A stretch of DNA of 64,000 nt from Roseovarius sp. Lineage in GTDB: Bacteria > Pseudomonadota > Alphaproteobacteria > Rhodobacterales > Rhodobacteraceae. Where the stretch lies: the NCBI GenBank assembly GCA_014359765.1, contig JACIYT010000002.1:1-64000 (forward strand), read 5' to 3'. The notes beneath the pieces are model-generated. The model did no database searches. It was given only the letters and a program-made list of their open reading frames with translations, and was not told the DNA's origin. The translations under genes and the position numbers were made by a program. How positions within the stretch are numbered: the first letter of the stretch is position 1; each line of letters starts with the position of its first letter. Below are positions 62,140-64,000 of this stretch, piece by piece.

Positions 62140-64000
62140 TCCGCACGGCGCTGTTCGTCCTGTCGCTGCTCTTCACCGCGCCCGTCATGGCGCAGGGCGT
62201 GCCCGTTCGCTCGGGGGCGCATGACGGGTTCGACCGGCTGACAATCGATTTGCCCCGCCGGATCGCCTATCGAATCGAGCCGGACGCGGACGGGGCGACA
62301 ATCGTCTTCGATGCGCAGGGCCTGCGGTTTGACCTCGGTGCCGTCTTTGCCCGTATCGACCGAAGGCGCCTGCGCGATGTCGTCGCGCCCCCGGGGCAGG
62401 GGCGCTTGCGCCTCGAGCTTGCTTGCGATTGTGAACTGCGCCCGTTCTGGCATGGTCGGGCGCTGCTTGTCATCGACATCGCCGAACGGCCGTCTGGCCC
62501 GAGGCGCGCGTCCCCCGTGTCGCGGCCTGCCCTGCGTCCCGTGCTCCCCGTGCCGTCCCCCGCCGCCGATGCGCTGGCCGCGCGTCTCGGCCCGCCGCCG
62601 GTGCCGGAGATGACCGCCGAATCCCCCCCACCGGCGCCGCCTCCCGATCTCGAGGCGATGCGCGCGGCCTTGCTGAATCAGCTCGGACGCGCCGTGAGCC
62701 AGGGCCTTGTCTCGGCTGCGCCGGAGGCGCACCAGCGCGATCTCGTGCCCCCCGCGGCCGAGGCACCCGGCCCTGTTGTGGACGATACCGCGCCATTGCC
62801 GCCCGAGCGCCCCGCTGCCCCCGCTGCCCCTGTCTCCCTGCGCGCCCGCACCAGCATGGACCGCGATGTGACGGGGCCGCGCGTTCACGCGGCCCCACCT
62901 TCGCCCGCGCCGGACTGTCCTGCAACAGAGCTCCTCGACGTTCCGTCCTGGGGTGGCCCCGAGGGTCTGCCGGCCGATATGGGGCGCCTTTACCGCGCTC
63001 TTTTCGGCGAGTTTGATGTGGTTGACCCGAAAGCGGCACAGGCGCTTGCGCGGCTCTACATTCATCACGGCTTTGGCGCCGAGGCGCGCCAGGTTCTCGG
63101 CCTTGCGGGGCGGGCTGATAGCGAGGTCAGGTTGCTCGGGGAACTCGCGCTTCTCGTCGATCAGGAGCTTCTGCCCGGCGACTCCGTGTTGCGCCGGTCC
63201 ATCGACTGTGGCGAGCCGGCGGTGTTCTGGGCGCTGCTGGCGCTCGGGTCAGTTGACGAGGCGCTGGTCTTCGACCATGCGGCGCTGAGGCGCAGTTTCG
63301 CCGCCCTGCCTGCCGGGTTGCGCAACCGTCTTGGCCCGGGGCTCGTGCGCCGCCTGGTGGCGGTCGGCCATTTCGACACGGCCCGACATCTCCAGCGCAT
63401 GATCGACCGGGTTGCCGAACCGGGAGAGCCTGAAATCGGGCTCGCGCGCGCCGATCTGGCCGAACATGCGGCACAACCGGACGCGCAGGCGCTGGCCGAG
63501 GTCAGTCGCACCAACTCTGCCCAGGCCGCCGAGGCGCTTGCCCGCGAAATCGAAGGCGCCCTTGCGCGGGGTGTGCCGGTAACCATGGACAAGGCACAGC
63601 TGGCCGGGGCCTATGCGCTCGAGTTGCGCGACACGCCGATCGGCGGGCGGCTGGCGGTGGCTCATGTCTCGGCGCTGGCAGCATCCGGGGCCTTTGACGA
63701 GGCCGCGACCGAGTTCGACCGCCTCGCTCCCGATCCGGCGCATCCCGTCGCGCGGGCCATGGGCGCGAATGTCCTGAGGGAGATCACCCGTTCCGCCGAC
63801 GATCTCACCTTCCTGCGATATGTGCTCGGCGACCGTTTCCTGCCTCCCGGGGCCATGCCCGAATCGCTTGCCGCGGCGATTGCCCGCCGCCTGCTGGATA
63901 CCGGCTTTGCCGAGGCGGCCGATCGCATCCTGCAGCCGGGGGCGACGGATCCGGCCCTGCGCCTCCTGCGCGCCGAGAGCGCCCTGATGCAGCAGCGTCC
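62136..64000 (+). CDS. Large periplasmic protein downstream of motA (partial)
   Basis: The frame opens at 62136 (ATGA overlap with motA) and stays open for 621 codons to the window end; it is absent from the ORF track because it has no stop. A signal peptide ends PVMAQG. An N-terminal AMIN-like beta domain (about 25-125: FDRLTIDLPRRIAYRIEPD, GRLRLELACDCELRPFW) precedes a Pro/Ala-rich linker (130-265), then helical repeat-like segments to the end. This resembles Rhodobacteraceae motility-linked proteins with MotC-like roles. Function unknown; with MotE nearby, a stator-interacting periplasmic protein is plausible. Confidence 0.75.
   Translation, partial: MIRTALFVLSLLFTAPVMAQGVPVRSGAHDGFDRLTIDLPRRIAYRIEPDADGATIVFDAQGLRFDLGAVFARIDRRRLRDVVAPPGQGRLRLELACDCELRPFWHGRALLVIDIAERPSGPRRASPVSRPALRPVLPVPSPAADALAARLGPPPVPEMTAESPPPAPPPDLEAMRAALLNQLGRAVSQGLVSAAPEAHQRDLVPPAAEAPGPVVDDTAPLPPERPAAPAAPVSLRARTSMDRDVTGPRVHAAPPSPAPDCPATELLDVPSWGGPEGLPADMGRLYRALFGEFDVVDPKAAQALARLYIHHGFGAEARQVLGLAGRADSEVRLLGELALLVDQELLPGDSVLRRSIDCGEPAVFWALLALGSVDEALVFDHAALRRSFAALPAGLRNRLGPGLVRRLVAVGHFDTARHLQRMIDRVAEPGEPEIGLARADLAEHAAQPDAQALAEVSRTNSAQAAEALAREIEGALARGVPVTMDKAQLAGAYALELRDTPIGGRLAVAHVSALAASGAFDEAATEFDRLAPDPAHPVARAMGANVLREITRSADDLTFLRYVLGDRFLPPGAMPESLAAAIARRLLDTGFAEAADRILQPGATDPALRLLRAESALMQQR

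Overview
The window reads as chromosomal DNA of a high-GC alphaproteobacterium of the Rhodobacterales/Rhodobacteraceae type. The main reasons are the gene neighbourhoods (argH–small lipoprotein–DUF2834–lysA–TIGR02302 family; perM–hdaA–ppk1–ppx; RluD facing a DUF6476-type protein; a DUF6324-type protein), a tRNA-His with A73 and no G-1, an RpoH-type CTTG/CCTATAT promoter before dnaK, and CtrA-like TTAA-N7-TTAA-type motifs next to flagellar genes. Coding density is very high, and many gene pairs overlap by ATGA/GTGA. All identifications come from reading the sequence; no database search was run.

Layout. 1–270: the 5' end of an IS3-type element on the minus strand, cut by the window edge, then the short tail of an unidentified interrupted gene. 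271–2862: tRNA-Phe (minus) and a tungstate ABC transporter (tupB-tupC-tupA). 2888–4644 (minus): a sulfide/persulfide detoxification operon (two YeeE/YedE membrane proteins and a persulfide-dioxygenase-like hydrolase) with an operator-like palindrome. 4762–8946 (minus): a polysaccharide export trio (YjbH, YjbF, Wza-like). 9263–12394: dnaK-dnaJ behind an RpoH promoter. 12447–18581: radC, secA, a parvulin PPIase, argJ, mutT. 18588–21812: a protein of unknown function, thiN, and a folate/biopterin-type transporter overlapping thiN. 21825–31356 (minus): pheS, a TerB/DnaJ protein, GNAT, VOC, SuhB-like phosphatase, then perM-hdaA-ppk-ppx. 31523–43434: proS, tRNA-Ala(CGC), a TlpA-type thioredoxin, argH, an LptM-like lipoprotein, DUF2834, lysA, TIGR02302 family, an MJ0042 zinc ribbon, plsC, a repeat patch, hisC-tyrA. 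43545–48648: a small membrane protein, a probable 6S RNA with terminator, mmcB, DUF6324, tRNA-His, DUF6476/rluD with interlocked start codons, rpoH, an alpha/beta-hydrolase lipoprotein.

48688–56426 is the main accessory island: an RpiR regulator divergent from an N-formylglutamate-amidohydrolase-like protein, a TRAP transporter (dctQ-dctM-dctP), a glutamine-synthetase-like ligase, the last ~80 codons of an aldehyde dehydrogenase (rest deleted), and an iron-type alcohol dehydrogenase. The enzyme set resembles gamma-glutamylation routes for amines and amino alcohols (ipu-type logic) and is the best candidate for an undescribed system, now apparently decaying.

56443–64000: a flagellar region with fliF-fliH-fliN-fliP on the minus strand and fliL–hypothetical–motE–motA–(large periplasmic protein cut by the window end) on the plus strand. 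CtrA-like motifs lie between fliF and fliL and before motA; a third lies before radC.
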